From positions 1 to 37,576 of the forward strand of contig JALSMT010000077.1 of the NCBI GenBank assembly GCA_026987375.1: a stretch of DNA of 37,576 nt, read 5' to 3'. Made by a program: the position numbers and the translations under genes. Below are positions 6,867 through 15,957 of the stretch, one piece after another (the first letter of the stretch is position 1; every line of letters begins with the position of its first letter). The DNA is from Thermaceae bacterium (lineage in GTDB: Bacteria > Deinococcota > Deinococci > Deinococcales > Marinithermaceae). The notes beneath the pieces were generated by a model. The model was not told the origin of the DNA, ran no database searches, and worked only from the letters and a program-made list of their open reading frames with translations.

Positions 6867-7835
6867 GTGAGTGCCGGTAGCGCTAGACTCAATTTGCAGG
6901 GGGCTTTTGCGGCAGGCGGAGATTTTGACGCCAAATTACGGCGGTTGTTAAGCTCTGACGTAGAATTTATCCGTTTGATTGAAGACGACTTGGTAAGCGC
7001 CGGGGGTAAGAGGATCCGCCCCCGGCTCGCTTTTTTGGCTGGCGAGTCTTTGGGTGGCGTGCCCCATAACATGGAGCTGGCGCTGGCCGTAGAGCTGTTA
7101 CACTCGGCGACCTTGCTCCACGACGACTTGGTGGACGACGCTGATACCCGCAGAGGGCGCGAGGCCGCCTTTCGTAAATATGGCAACGCCGTTTCGGTCC
7201 TCTCGGGCGACTACCTGCTGAGCCGCGTGCTGGCGGTGCTGGCAGAAACAGGAAAGCTCGAGCTGGTCCGGCTTTTCGCCGAAGCTGCGCGTCTGCTGGC
7301 GGAAGGCGAGGTTCTGCAGTTTCAGGTGGCGGCCTACCGCGATTATTCCGAGGACAACTACTACCGCATCATCACCGGTAAGACGGCGGCGCTAATGACC
7401 GCCGCCACAGAGGGCGCCGCCATTTTAGGCGACGCCGCGGGCGAGGCCAGAAGGGCGCTGGCTTCGTTTGGCCGCGAGTACGGTTTGGCTTTTCAGATGC
7501 GCGACGACTATCTGGATCTAATGGGAAGCGCAGATGTTTTGGGCAAGCCCGTGGGTGGGGACGTGCGCGAAGGAAAGGTAACGCTAATAACCCTCTGGCT
7601 CTTGGCTGAAGCTCCCGCAAAAGTAGAGCCTTTGTTGCTGCGACGCCAGGTATCAAGCGCCGACATCGCCGTGTTGCGCTCGCTGGCGGAGGAGCGCGGC
7701 GTGGCGAAAAGGGTGGTGAAGGCTATCGAAAAGCGTGTTGACAGCGCAATAAGCGCGTTAAAATCGCTTCCGGGTTCTCCCGCAAGAGCGGCGCTGGAAG
7801 AATTGGCCCTCGCAGAATTGCAGCGGTTGCAGTAA
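6867..7835 (+). CDS. Polyprenyl diphosphate synthase (trans-isoprenyl, long chain)
   Basis: The enzyme condenses isopentenyl diphosphate onto an allylic primer to make a polyprenyl chain, most likely the menaquinone side chain. The 322-residue length fits the family. The first Asp-rich motif is HDDLVDD (D86, D87, D90, D91) followed by TRRG, and the second is RDDYLD (D213, D214, D217); GGKRIRPRLAFL near residue 47 and GKTAALM near 171 are the substrate-binding segments. The residue five positions before the first motif is a small Ala, which in this family permits long chains, so heptaprenyl/octaprenyl synthesis is favoured over farnesyl or geranylgeranyl. The GTG start is supported by the -10 box 7 nt upstream. 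gdhA follows after 34 nt. Confidence 0.92.
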   Translation: MSAGSARLNLQGAFAAGGDFDAKLRRLLSSDVEFIRLIEDDLVSAGGKRIRPRLAFLAGESLGGVPHNMELALAVELLHSATLLHDDLVDDADTRRGREAAFRKYGNAVSVLSGDYLLSRVLAVLAETGKLELVRLFAEAARLLAEGEVLQFQVAAYRDYSEDNYYRIITGKTAALMTAATEGAAILGDAAGEARRALASFGREYGLAFQMRDDYLDLMGSADVLGKPVGGDVREGKVTLITLWLLAEAPAKVEPLLLRRQVSSADIAVLRSLAEERGVAKRVVKAIEKRVDSAISALKSLPGSPARAALEELALAELQRLQ

Positions 7836-7869
7836 TATCAAGCGTCATGCGACGACAGAGGAGGTGCAC

Positions 7870-9141
7870 ATGCTCAAAAGCGCCTATAAGCCCCCCGGGG
7901 AACCGGGGCTTTGGCAAGATTTCTTGACCGAGCTAGAGCGAACGCTAAGCCACGTAGATGCGCACCCGGCAACCGTGGAGTACCTGACCCACCCGCGCCG
8001 GACGATAGCCCTCACCGTACCTGTCCAGTTGGACGATGGTACGGTCAATTTTTATAGCGGCTATCGGGTGGTGCACAACATCGCCATGGGACCCGCCAAA
8101 GGAGGGGTCAGATTCCACCCCCAAGTTTCTTTGGGGCAGTCGGTAGGGCTGGCGGCCCTCGCCACGATTCAGTCGGCGGTTTTTCGTTTGCCTTATGGCG
8201 GGGCCTCGGGCGGTTTAGCGATAGACCCTAAGGCTTTGTCGGTCAGCGAGCTCGAGCGCATTACCCGCCGCTACGCCGCCGATTTGGTAGACGTCATCGG
8301 CCCCGAGCGCGACATTCTGGGCCCCGACTTGGGCACGGGCGAGCGCGAGATGGGTTGGATCATGGACACCTACTCCACCAACCGCGGTTACACCGAACCA
8401 GGCGTAGTCACCGGCAAACCGCCGCAGCTGGGCGGCATCGCCAAGCGCGGCGAGGCGGTGGGCCGCGGCGTTCTCTATGCGGTCGAATCGTTCGTGCGTT
8501 TCGCGGGGCGCGACCTAAGCGGCGCCACCGTAGCAATTCAGGGTTACGGTAAGGTCGGTCGCGCCGTCGCCAGGCTGTTTGCCGAGGCGGGCGCGAAGAT
8601 TATCGCGGTTTCAGACGTTTGGAACGCGGTTTACCAGCCCGAGGGTATCGACGTTGCCGCCTTGCAGGAACACTACTCCAAGACGCGCCGTGTTGAAAAC
8701 TTTGAAGGCGCTCACACCATTGGGCGCGAGGCGCTCTTTGGCCTTGAGGTTGATTTTTTGATCCTGGCTGCGGTGGAGGGCTCCATCAACGAAACCAACG
8801 TCGAACAGGTGCGCGCCGCGGTTATCGTCGAGGCGGCGGTCGGCGCGACCACCGCTGCGGCGGGGGAGAAGCTGCGCGAGCGGCAGATAGAGATTGTTCC
8901 CAACGTCTTGGTCGGCGGCGGCGGCCTGGTGATGGACTACTTAGAATGGGTGCAAAACTTTTCCATGTTCAACTGGTCCGAAGAGAGGATCTGGCAGGCC
9001 ATGCGCACCCGCGTCTTCAGGACTTTAGAAGAGGTCTACGCCCACGCCGCGGAGCAGAACGTAGACCTGCGCTTGGCGGCCTTCGAAATAGCGCTTAACC
9101 GTCTCAACGAGGCTACTTATCTGCAGGGGGTATATCCATGA
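7870..9141 (+). CDS. gdhA: Regulatory glutamate dehydrogenase subunit GdhA
   Basis: This 423-residue member of the Glu/Leu/Phe dehydrogenase family is most likely the non-catalytic, amino-acid-sensing subunit that pairs with GdhB, as described for Thermus thermophilus where GdhA confers leucine activation. The fold is complete: substrate-domain segment [11 protein letters not shown] (74-83), GPDLGTG (151-157) and a Rossmann motif IQGYGKVG (223-230). However, the catalytic lysine motif GGGKGG is GGASGG here, with Ser113 in place of Lys, which should abolish amination. The ATG at 7870 is chosen because GAGGAGG (7858-7864) precedes it by 5 nt; an in-frame GTG at 7864 overlaps that site. The stop overlaps the gdhB start (ATGA), ensuring coupled synthesis of the two subunits. 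Confidence 0.9.
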   Translation: MLKSAYKPPGEPGLWQDFLTELERTLSHVDAHPATVEYLTHPRRTIALTVPVQLDDGTVNFYSGYRVVHNIAMGPAKGGVRFHPQVSLGQSVGLAALATIQSAVFRLPYGGASGGLAIDPKALSVSELERITRRYAADLVDVIGPERDILGPDLGTGEREMGWIMDTYSTNRGYTEPGVVTGKPPQLGGIAKRGEAVGRGVLYAVESFVRFAGRDLSGATVAIQGYGKVGRAVARLFAEAGAKIIAVSDVWNAVYQPEGIDVAALQEHYSKTRRVENFEGAHTIGREALFGLEVDFLILAAVEGSINETNVEQVRAAVIVEAAVGATTAAAGEKLRERQIEIVPNVLVGGGGLVMDYLEWVQNFSMFNWSEERIWQAMRTRVFRTLEEVYAHAAEQNVDLRLAAFEIALNRLNEATYLQGVYP

Positions 9142-10421
9142 AGAGCGAAACCATCTCGTACCTGCCGGAGGCCGACAAGGGCCCCTGGGGGATCTACCTG
9201 GAGCAGGTCGAACGCGTCACGCCTTACCTGGGAAAACTTTCCTACTGGGTAGATACGCTCAAACGTCCCAAAAGGATACTGATAGTAGACGTACCCATCC
9301 ACTTGGACGACGGCACCGTGGTCCACTTTGAGGGTTATCGCGTGCACCACAACACCTCGCGCGGGCCGGCCAAGGGCGGCGTGCGTTACCACCAAGACGT
9401 CACCCTCTCGGAGGTGATGGCGCTGTCGGCCTGGATGACCATCAAGAACGCCGCCGTGGGCTTGCCTTATGGCGGCGGCAAGGGCGGCATAAGAGTGGAC
9501 CCGCGCAGGCTTTCTCCCAGCGAGCTGGAGCGCATTACCCGCCGTTACACCTCGGAGATAGGCATTCTGATAGGCCCCAAGAAAGACATCCCCGCGCCCG
9601 ACGTGGGGACCGGGCCGCGGGAAATGGCCTGGATGATGGACACCTACTCCATGAACGTCGGCGCCACCACGCCAGGGGTGGTGACAGGTAAACCCATCGC
9701 CATAGGGGGTTCGCTCGGTAGGGCCGACGCCACGGGTAACGGCGTCTTCTTTGCTTCGCGCTCGGCTGCGGAAAAGATAGGGCTGGACATTGAGGGCAGC
9801 CGCGTTGTGGTGCAGGGCTTTGGTAACGTGGGCAACGCTGCGGCGCGCGCTTTTTACGATCACGGAGCTAAGATCGTGGCCATCTCCGACGTAACCGGCG
9901 CCGTCATAAACGAAGCGGGTATAGACCCCTATGACTTGGCCGACTACGTAAGTAAGTCTGAGACGCGCGGCGTTTTGGGCTACCCCAAGGCCGAGCCGCT
10001 GCCAGCGGCGGAGCTGTTCCAAGTGCCTTGCGAGTTCCTGATTCCGGCGGCGCTGGAGCGGCAGATAACCGAGCAGAACGCCTGGAAGGTAGAGACTAAA
10101 ATCGTCGCCGAGGGCGCCAACGGCCCCACTACTCCGGCGGCCGACGACATCCTAGCCGAGCGCGGCGTCATCGTCGTACCCGACGTAATCGCCAACGCCG
10201 GCGGCGTTACCGTTTCCTACTTTGAGTGGGTTCAGGATTTCAACTCTTACTTCTGGACGGAAGAGGAGATAAACAAGAACCTTGAGCGCGTAATGCGAGA
10301 GGCCTTCGAGGCGGTCTGGCAAGTATCGCAGGACCGCAAGGTCAGCCTGCGCACCGCGGCCTACATCGTCGCCGCCAGCCGCGTTCTCGAAGCCCGCGCC
10401 ATGCGCGGACTTTACCCCTAG
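9138..10421 (+). CDS. gdhB: Catalytic glutamate dehydrogenase subunit GdhB
   Basis: GdhB reversibly converts glutamate to 2-oxoglutarate and ammonia with NAD(P). The 427-residue protein has the full catalytic set: [10 protein letters not shown] (77-85), the catalytic lysine K115 in [13 protein letters not shown], and the catalytic aspartate D155 in IPAPDVGTG. The nucleotide domain carries VQGFGNVG (225-232) and the acidic residue after the second strand in [18 protein letters not shown] and [10 protein letters not shown] are family-conserved segments. It overlaps gdhA by 4 nt and is the last gene of the unit; a long perfect palindrome follows 12 nt after the stop. The high pairwise similarity of GdhA and GdhB indicates an old duplication. 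Confidence 0.95.
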   Translation: MKSETISYLPEADKGPWGIYLEQVERVTPYLGKLSYWVDTLKRPKRILIVDVPIHLDDGTVVHFEGYRVHHNTSRGPAKGGVRYHQDVTLSEVMALSAWMTIKNAAVGLPYGGGKGGIRVDPRRLSPSELERITRRYTSEIGILIGPKKDIPAPDVGTGPREMAWMMDTYSMNVGATTPGVVTGKPIAIGGSLGRADATGNGVFFASRSAAEKIGLDIEGSRVVVQGFGNVGNAAARAFYDHGAKIVAISDVTGAVINEAGIDPYDLADYVSKSETRGVLGYPKAEPLPAAELFQVPCEFLIPAALERQITEQNAWKVETKIVAEGANGPTTPAADDILAERGVIVVPDVIANAGGVTVSYFEWVQDFNSYFWTEEEINKNLERVMREAFEAVWQVSQDRKVSLRTAAYIVAASRVLEARAMRGLYP

Positions 10422-10432
10422 CCAGTCAGGAC

Positions 10433-10475
10433 CTGCACTCTAGCCCATCCCCCGTGGGGATGGGCTAGAGTGCAG
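10433..10475. terminator. 43-bp perfect palindrome: gdhB terminator and GNAT promoter
   Basis: Arms 10433-10452 and 10456-10475 are perfectly complementary over 20 bp with a 3-nt CGT loop. It starts 11 nt after the gdhB stop and has no T-tract, so it may act as a strong hairpin terminator or an mRNA 3' stabiliser. The right arm contains TAGAGT (10466-10471), which serves as -10 box 6 nt before the ATG of the next gene; the left arm carries the same box on the minus strand. Confidence 0.75.
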
Positions 10476-10477
10476 AT

Positions 10478-11041
10478 ATGGCGGCCTTAGCCACACCCCG
10501 TGACTGGCCTAGCTGCGGTCGGGTGACGCTAAAACCATTTTCCTCAGGGCTCACTCCCCAAGAGTGGCGCTGGTTTTGGGAAAGCTTCCGCGACGAAGAG
10601 ATAGCCACCTGGAACGGTAACCGTCCGCTACGGATGCCGCTGTGGCTCTTTAAGCGGATAGTGGCCGGAGAGGTCAAGCGGGGGGAGCGCTTGGGGTTCG
10701 TAGTACTCGACGAAAAAGGCGAGTGGCTGGGAACGCTCGAGCTCTATCAGCTCGACTTGCGAGAGGCGACTTTGGGCATCATCCTCGGCCGCAAAGACCG
10801 CTGGGGCCGGGGCTACGGCAGGGAGGCGGTAAAAGCTCTGCTCGCTTACGCTTTCAAGCGGCTGGGGCTCGAGGTGGTCAAACTACGCACCTATTCCCAC
10901 AACGAGCGGGCCAAGAGGGCGTTTTTGGCGGCGGGGTTTCGTGAAATGGGCGAAGAGGAGCTGGCGGGCGGTAAGAAAGACACCTTGATGGAATGCCGCA
11001 AGAGCGATTGGCGTGACGGCTGCGATTCTTTCCCCAACTAG
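10478..11041 (+). CDS. GNAT family N-acetyltransferase (RimJ/RimL-like)
   Basis: A 187-residue acetyl-CoA-dependent acyltransferase. Residues 14-60 form the alpha1-alpha2 region (VTLKPFSSGL...EWRWFWESF), EWLGTLELYQLD is the central beta2-beta4 region, and RWGRGYGREAVKALLAYAFKRL is the acetyl-CoA pyrophosphate-binding loop (motif A, R/Q-x-x-G-x-G/A). NERAKRAFLAAGFREMGE is the conserved motif B that ends RimI/RimJ-type proteins. The substrate is unknown: ribosomal protein N termini, small metabolites or antibiotics are all possible. The ATG at 10478 lies 6 nt after TAGAGT and has no ribosome-binding site, a leaderless arrangement. It stands alone between the palindrome and the next promoter. 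Confidence 0.88.
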   Translation: MAALATPRDWPSCGRVTLKPFSSGLTPQEWRWFWESFRDEEIATWNGNRPLRMPLWLFKRIVAGEVKRGERLGFVVLDEKGEWLGTLELYQLDLREATLGIILGRKDRWGRGYGREAVKALLAYAFKRLGLEVVKLRTYSHNERAKRAFLAAGFREMGEEELAGGKKDTLMECRKSDWRDGCDSFPN

Positions 11042-11063
11042 ACTCGCGCAAGCTCGCAGGCGG

Positions 11064-11069
11064 TAGAAT
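11064..11069 (+). promoter_or_regulatory. -10 box of the methyltransferase-TPR fusion gene
   Basis: TAGAAT at 11064-11069 is 11 nt before the ATG at 11081, with no clear Shine-Dalgarno sequence and no strong -35 box. Confidence 0.5.
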
Positions 11070-11080
11070 GTACGAGCAAT

Positions 11081-13882
11081 ATGGATTTTGAGCTGAAGCG
11101 GTTCATGCGCGAGCACTACCAGGTCTCCGGCGCGATTGCTCCCGGTCGTTTTGAGAGCGAACTGGCCAAGAGACTGGGTTCTCCCAAGAAGTGGAAGCCG
11201 GTATTGAAGGCGTGGAAAGCGTACTTATCGCAGCCGGGCCGCCAAAGCATAGTCGATTTTTACCGCAGCAGCCTCAGCGCTCCGCGCGGACTCTTGGAGT
11301 CGCTGGTATACGGTGTTCACTACCCTTTTTTACAGTATTACGCAGCCGAGGCGCCTGCTCTGCTGCCGGCCGCGGGAAGGGTGCTGGAGGTGGGGGCATA
11401 CAGCGGCGCGCTGCTCTACGCCCTTATGCAGTTGCGGCCGGATCTTTCCTGGCACGCGTTAGAGCCTTTGCCCGAGGCGCGGGAGCGCGCACTCGAGGTG
11501 GGACGGCGTTTGGGGCTAAGGGCAGTTTGGCACGCTGCGTGGTGGGAAGAATTCGAGCCCGCGGAGCCTTACGACGCGGTCTTATTGCTATCGGTCTTGC
11601 CAGAGGGATACATCTACGAGGGAATGCCGGCGGAGATGACGGATGACGCCGAGTATTACCGTGCTTTCGAACTATGCCAGCGCCTGCAACGCCTCGACAA
11701 AGTGCTCAAACCGGGCGGCCGCCTAATCTACGGCCACGGTCCTTTTCTCGGTAAGAACCCGGCGGGTTTGCAGAGGCTCTTGCAAAAGATGGGGTTTACC
11801 GGCGTGGCGAGCAGCGGCGCGGGAGACTACGTGTTGGTCCACGCTTTGCGGGGGGAGGAGTTGCTGGACGCCCGCGAAGACGCCATCAAGTCTCCTAAAG
11901 TTTCCAGCGACGAGCCGCCCGCCAAGGTTCACGCCGACGCCGCGGAGCAGCTGCGCCTGGCGCGGGAAGCCCTGGAGCGCTCAGATTTCGCCAAGGCTCT
12001 GCAGCTTTTGCACGGTAACGACGATGACCGCGCTTCCTGCATCAGGGGCGAGGCCTATCTGGCGCTGGGGCGCTGGCGCGAGGCGGAGGCCGAACTGGCG
12101 CGGGTAGCGACTAAAGAGGCCGAAGTCAAACGGGCGCTGGCGCTGGTAGAGATGGGCCGGGGTTCAGAGGTGCTGGCCACCTTGCGAAAGGTGGAGCGCC
12201 AGGGCGATCTTTACAAAGTCGCCTTGGCGCGTGCATACGCCCAGAGCGGCCAGCTCGACGAGTCGCTGCGAGTCTTTGCTTCTTTGCAGGAAGACGCCCC
12301 AGAAGACGAGTTGCGGCAGGTCTTGAAGCGCTACAGCGATAAGCTATTTCACGACCTGCGCGAGGGCAAGCTGGCTCAGGTCAGCCGCCGCGTGGAGTTT
12401 GCCGAGGACTTATCCCCCAGTTTTTTAGATCGCGAGCTTTTATATCTGGGCCTCCACGCCGCTTTGGAGCAGCGCCTCTGGCGACGAGCCGAGCGGTACG
12501 CCCGCCGCCTTTACGAGCAAGGGGAGGCCAGCGGCGCTTTAGGGTTGGCGCTGGCGCGTATGCGCATAAGCGGCGTCGAAGAGCTTGCAGGCGTAGAACG
12601 TGAAGTTCTTGAGGAGGTAGAACCTTTTTTGACCGATGCGGTGGCGCGCACCGAAGAGCCGCTGGCGCTCATGGCGCTGGGTAGTCTGCGGGCGGATCAG
12701 GGGCGCTGGCAGGAGTCGCGCAGGTTGTTGCAGCAATCGGTGCGCCTGCTCAAGGGCAGGCCGCTCGGGGCGGCTTATGGCATGCTGGCGAGCGTGTTGG
12801 AAAGCCTAAAAGCGCCCCTGCCCGAGGTGTTAGGGGCGCATAAGCGGGCACACGCCTTCAGCCCCTACTCTGCGGAACGTCTCTTGCAATTGGCCGACGC
12901 CGCCGCCACGGCCGGAGAAAAGGTCCTGGCGCGGGAATTTTTGAGCGCCCTGGGCGACTCCGACCTCTCGGGGCTGGCGGGCGACGAGTTTGAAAGGCTG
13001 GTGGCGCTGGTGGAGGAGCTGGAGGGCCCTTGGGAGGCGTTCAGGCTACTTTGGAAGGCTCTGGAGCATACGCCCGCGGCCACGTTGGAGCAGCTGCGGC
13101 GCGCCTATGAATTGTCGCGTCCGTTTGCCGCGGGTGAAGAGGCCGAGGCCGCGCGGCTGGCGTACCTGAGACTGCTCAACCAGCAAGGCCAAGCCGAACA
13201 AGCCTTGCGTATCCTCGAAGCCGAAGTAGAAAGGCGACCACGCGCCATAGAGCTGCTATTCGATCTGGCTGAACAGCACGAGCGGCTGGGCGAGTACCAG
13301 CGAGCGGCGGAGGTTTGGAAGCGCGCCCTGGAAGTAGCCTATTACCAGGAAAAAGACTTGGAGTTGGCGCTCGAGGTGTTGCGCAACCTCATCTTCCTCA
13401 ACCCCGACGACGCAGACATAGAACTCTATCTGCAAGAGCTCAAGGCCACCTCTTCACGCTTGGCGGAGCTGGAGGACAAAGACGACGCCCTCAAAGGACA
13501 AACAGCCGAGGGCGTCATGCGCGCGGGATTGCCGCACTTTTCCGGAGAGTACCTGGTTATATTGGGCGGTCATACCCAGCTGCGCAGCCGCCTGCTGCCG
13601 CGTTTGCAAGACCTGGGCCTGCGGGTGGACTGGTTCGACTCCGACACTACTACCGCCGCCCGCGAGAGCCTCAGGCGCATTAGCAGCCGCCTCGGACGCG
13701 CTCACGGAGTGATGATTGTAAGTTCTTACGTGGGGCACGACCTCTCGGAGCCGGTGCGCAGCGCGGCGCAGGACTTGGGACTGCCGGTTTATATAACTCC
13801 GGGTCGCGCTCGCGGCGTTACCGGACTGCTACGGGCAATAGCCGAGTTCGCGCCCCAGATAATAAAACGAGCCATCAGCTGA
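11081..13882 (+). CDS. Methyltransferase-TPR-DUF2325 fusion protein
   Basis: A single 933-residue open frame with three parts. Residues about 60-257 form a class I SAM-dependent methyltransferase: motif I VLEVGAYSGALLYAL (101-115), an acidic post-I strand ending HALEPLPEA, YDAVLLLSVLPE and VLKPGGRLIYGHGPF as motifs II/III. Residues about 285-815 are a long TPR-like alpha solenoid with poorly conserved repeats (for example ALERSDFAKALQLL, LGEYQRAAEVWKRALEVAY). Residues about 821-920 form a DUF2325 domain: YLVILGGHTQLRSRL, VDWFDSD, AHGVMIVSSYVGHDL and LPVYITPGRARG. DUF2325 is a small alpha/beta domain of unknown biochemistry. The substrate of the methyltransferase is unknown; the solenoid may recruit a protein target. 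No signal peptide or membrane helix, so cytoplasmic. The fusion lies in one frame without a stop and neighbours are ordinary. The ATG at 11081 follows a TAGAAT box by 11 nt. Confidence 0.82.
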   Translation: MDFELKRFMREHYQVSGAIAPGRFESELAKRLGSPKKWKPVLKAWKAYLSQPGRQSIVDFYRSSLSAPRGLLESLVYGVHYPFLQYYAAEAPALLPAAGRVLEVGAYSGALLYALMQLRPDLSWHALEPLPEARERALEVGRRLGLRAVWHAAWWEEFEPAEPYDAVLLLSVLPEGYIYEGMPAEMTDDAEYYRAFELCQRLQRLDKVLKPGGRLIYGHGPFLGKNPAGLQRLLQKMGFTGVASSGAGDYVLVHALRGEELLDAREDAIKSPKVSSDEPPAKVHADAAEQLRLAREALERSDFAKALQLLHGNDDDRASCIRGEAYLALGRWREAEAELARVATKEAEVKRALALVEMGRGSEVLATLRKVERQGDLYKVALARAYAQSGQLDESLRVFASLQEDAPEDELRQVLKRYSDKLFHDLREGKLAQVSRRVEFAEDLSPSFLDRELLYLGLHAALEQRLWRRAERYARRLYEQGEASGALGLALARMRISGVEELAGVEREVLEEVEPFLTDAVARTEEPLALMALGSLRADQGRWQESRRLLQQSVRLLKGRPLGAAYGMLASVLESLKAPLPEVLGAHKRAHAFSPYSAERLLQLADAAATAGEKVLAREFLSALGDSDLSGLAGDEFERLVALVEELEGPWEAFRLLWKALEHTPAATLEQLRRAYELSRPFAAGEEAEAARLAYLRLLNQQGQAEQALRILEAEVERRPRAIELLFDLAEQHERLGEYQRAAEVWKRALEVAYYQEKDLELALEVLRNLIFLNPDDADIELYLQELKATSSRLAELEDKDDALKGQTAEGVMRAGLPHFSGEYLVILGGHTQLRSRLLPRLQDLGLRVDWFDSDTTTAARESLRRISSRLGRAHGVMIVSSYVGHDLSEPVRSAAQDLGLPVYITPGRARGVTGLLRAIAEFAPQIIKRAIS

Positions 13883-13904
13883 CGCTAGGTATCAGCCGTG
13901 TTCC

Positions 13905-13926
13905 CTTAGCTAGTTTTTTAGCTGAG
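13905..13926. terminator. Weak hairpin upstream of transketolase
   Basis: CTTAGCTA (13905-13912) and TAGCTGAG (13919-13926) can pair over 8 bp with one G-U pair around a GTTTTT loop. There is no T-tract after it, so terminator function for the upstream 933-residue gene is only possible. Confidence 0.3.
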
Positions 13927-13942
13927 CAATCCGTTTGGCTGG

Positions 13943-13948
13943 TATGAT
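13943..13948 (+). promoter_or_regulatory. -10 box of transketolase gene, leaderless-type
   Basis: TATGAT (13943-13948), preceded by GG rather than a TG extension, lies 8 nt before the ATG at 13957. No Shine-Dalgarno sequence and no good -35 box are visible. Confidence 0.55.
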
Positions 13949-13956
13949 AGTCGGCG

Positions 13957-15948
13957 ATGAAGCCGCAACTTCCCATAGAACAGCTTGCCATCAACGCCAT
14001 TCGCTTCCTGGCCGCCGACGCGGTGGAAAAGGCCAACTCGGGCCACCCCGGTATGCCCATGGGTGCAGCCCCCATGGCTTACGTTTTGTGGCGGGATTTC
14101 CTCAAGCACAACCCCGCCGACCCCGCCTGGCCGGATCGCGACCGCTTCGTGCTCTCGGCCGGGCACGGCTCGATGCTGCTTTACGCCTTGTTGCACCTGA
14201 GCGGCTACCCGCTTTCCATCGAGGATATCAAGAACTTTCGCCGCTGGGGTTCCAAGACGCCCGGCCACCCGGAGTACGGGCACACCGCGGGCGTCGAGGT
14301 CACTACCGGGCCGCTCGGCTCGGGTATAAGTACCGCCGTTGGCCTGGCTCTGGCGGAGCTGAAACTAGGCGCCGAGTTCAATCGCGATGAGTTTGACATT
14401 GTAGATCACTTTACCTACGTGATAGCCTCTGACGGCGACCTCATGGAGGGGATTTCGGGAGAGGCCTCCAGCTTGGCGGGCCACTGGAAACTTGGTAAGC
14501 TGATAGTCCTTTGGGACGACAACCATATTTCTATTGACGGCACTTCCAAGCTGGCCTTCAGCGAAGACGTGCTGGCGCGCTACCGCGCCTATGGTTGGCA
14601 GACGTTATTCGTAGAAGACGGTACCGATACCTCCGCCATCCGCGCGGCCATCGAGGTGGCGCGCTCCGAGGAGGGGGCGCCCAGCATCATCGCCGTACGC
14701 AACCACATCGGCTATGGCAGCCCCAAGCAAGACAGCCCCTCCTCGCACGGCTCGCCCTTGGGAGAGGAGGCGCTGGCCGCCGCCCGCGAAAAGCTGGGCT
14801 GGAATTACCCGCCTTTCGAGATACCAGAAGAGGTTTACCGGCACTACCGCACCGCTCTGGATCGCGGCGCGGCCTGGCAGGAGGAGTGGGAGAAGAAGCT
14901 GGAATCGTACGGTTGGAAATTCCCTGAGGAAGTGCAGGAATTTACGCGCCGCGTAATCAAGCGGGCCTTGCCAGCCGGCTGGGCGGAGCGCCTCCCGCAC
15001 TTCGACCCCGCGACCAAGATGGCCACCCGTAAAGCCAGCGGCGCGGTTCTGGCGGCGATATCGCCACACCTACCCGAACTTTTGGGTGGTTCCGCCGACC
15101 TGACGCCGTCCAACAACACCAAAGCGCCCGACATGAGCGATTTTTCACCAGAAAACCCCCTGGGGCGCTACGTTCACTACGGCGTGCGCGAGCACGCCAT
15201 GGGAGCCATACTCAACGGCTTGCTGCTGCACGGTGGATATCGTCCTTACGGCGGGACTTTTCTGGTCTTCTCGGACTACATGCGCGGAGCGGTGCGCCTT
15301 GCAGCCTTAATGGGAATCCCGACTATCTTCGTCTGGACGCACGACTCGATCGCCATCGGCGAGGACGGCCCTACGCACCAACCGGTGGAGCATTTAATGA
15401 GCCTCAGGGCGGTTCCCAACCTCTGGGTCATCCGCCCGGCCGACGCCACGGAAACCGCGGTAGCCTGGCGCATGGCGCTGGAGCGTCAGTCCGGTCCCAG
15501 CGCACTGATATTCACGCGCCAAAGTCTGCCGGTGTTGGACCGCGGTAAGTACGCCGCTGCAGAGGAGGCCGGCAAGGGCGGTTATGTGCTGAGCGAGCCG
15601 GCCGTTCCGCCGCAGGGGGTCATCGTAGCCAGCGGCAGTGAGGTTGCCCTGGCCCTGCGGGCGCAGGAAGAGCTGGCGGCCGAGGGAGTGGCGGTGCGCG
15701 TCGTCAGTATGCCTTGCTTCAAGGCTTTCGACGAGCAGCCGGGGGCTTATCGCGAGAGCGTTTTGCCGCCGCGCTTGCCGACGCTGGCGGTGGAGGCGGG
15801 GGTTACGCTCGGCTGGCGGCGCTATGCTGACGACGTCTTAGGAATAGACCACTTCGGCGCCAGCGCTCCTGGAGAGATCGTCTATACAAAGATGGGTTTT
15901 ACCGTGGAGAATGTGGTCAAGAGGATGAAGAAGTTACTGGAAAGGTAG
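13957..15948 (+). CDS. tkt: Transketolase
   Basis: Transketolase moves two-carbon ketol units between sugar phosphates in the non-oxidative pentose phosphate pathway, using thiamine diphosphate. The 663-residue length is standard. The N-terminal ThDP domain has [20 protein letters not shown] with His30, then [18 protein letters not shown], the diphosphate-binding [19 protein letters not shown] with DDNHISIDG, and the pyrimidine domain contains the conserved [33 protein letters not shown] and [13 protein letters not shown]. The C-terminal domain begins at the arginine-containing [10 protein letters not shown] segment. It leads a cluster: the next gene starts 9 nt after its stop, and that gene overlaps efp, so carbon metabolism, translation and fatty acid genes may share a transcript. 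Confidence 0.97.
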   Translation: MKPQLPIEQLAINAIRFLAADAVEKANSGHPGMPMGAAPMAYVLWRDFLKHNPADPAWPDRDRFVLSAGHGSMLLYALLHLSGYPLSIEDIKNFRRWGSKTPGHPEYGHTAGVEVTTGPLGSGISTAVGLALAELKLGAEFNRDEFDIVDHFTYVIASDGDLMEGISGEASSLAGHWKLGKLIVLWDDNHISIDGTSKLAFSEDVLARYRAYGWQTLFVEDGTDTSAIRAAIEVARSEEGAPSIIAVRNHIGYGSPKQDSPSSHGSPLGEEALAAAREKLGWNYPPFEIPEEVYRHYRTALDRGAAWQEEWEKKLESYGWKFPEEVQEFTRRVIKRALPAGWAERLPHFDPATKMATRKASGAVLAAISPHLPELLGGSADLTPSNNTKAPDMSDFSPENPLGRYVHYGVREHAMGAILNGLLLHGGYRPYGGTFLVFSDYMRGAVRLAALMGIPTIFVWTHDSIAIGEDGPTHQPVEHLMSLRAVPNLWVIRPADATETAVAWRMALERQSGPSALIFTRQSLPVLDRGKYAAAEEAGKGGYVLSEPAVPPQGVIVASGSEVALALRAQEELAAEGVAVRVVSMPCFKAFDEQPGAYRESVLPPRLPTLAVEAGVTLGWRRYADDVLGIDHFGASAPGEIVYTKMGFTVENVVKRMKKLLER

Positions 15949-15957
15949 AGAGGGATT

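Noticed and set aside
7864-7869. GTG start for gdhA
   Set aside because: It overlaps the GAGGAGG ribosome-binding site that fits the ATG at 7870.
9117-10022. 301-residue minus-strand frame
   Set aside because: It lies antisense to gdhB, whose catalytic motifs are unmistakable. Long antisense frames are expected at this GC content and codon periodicity.
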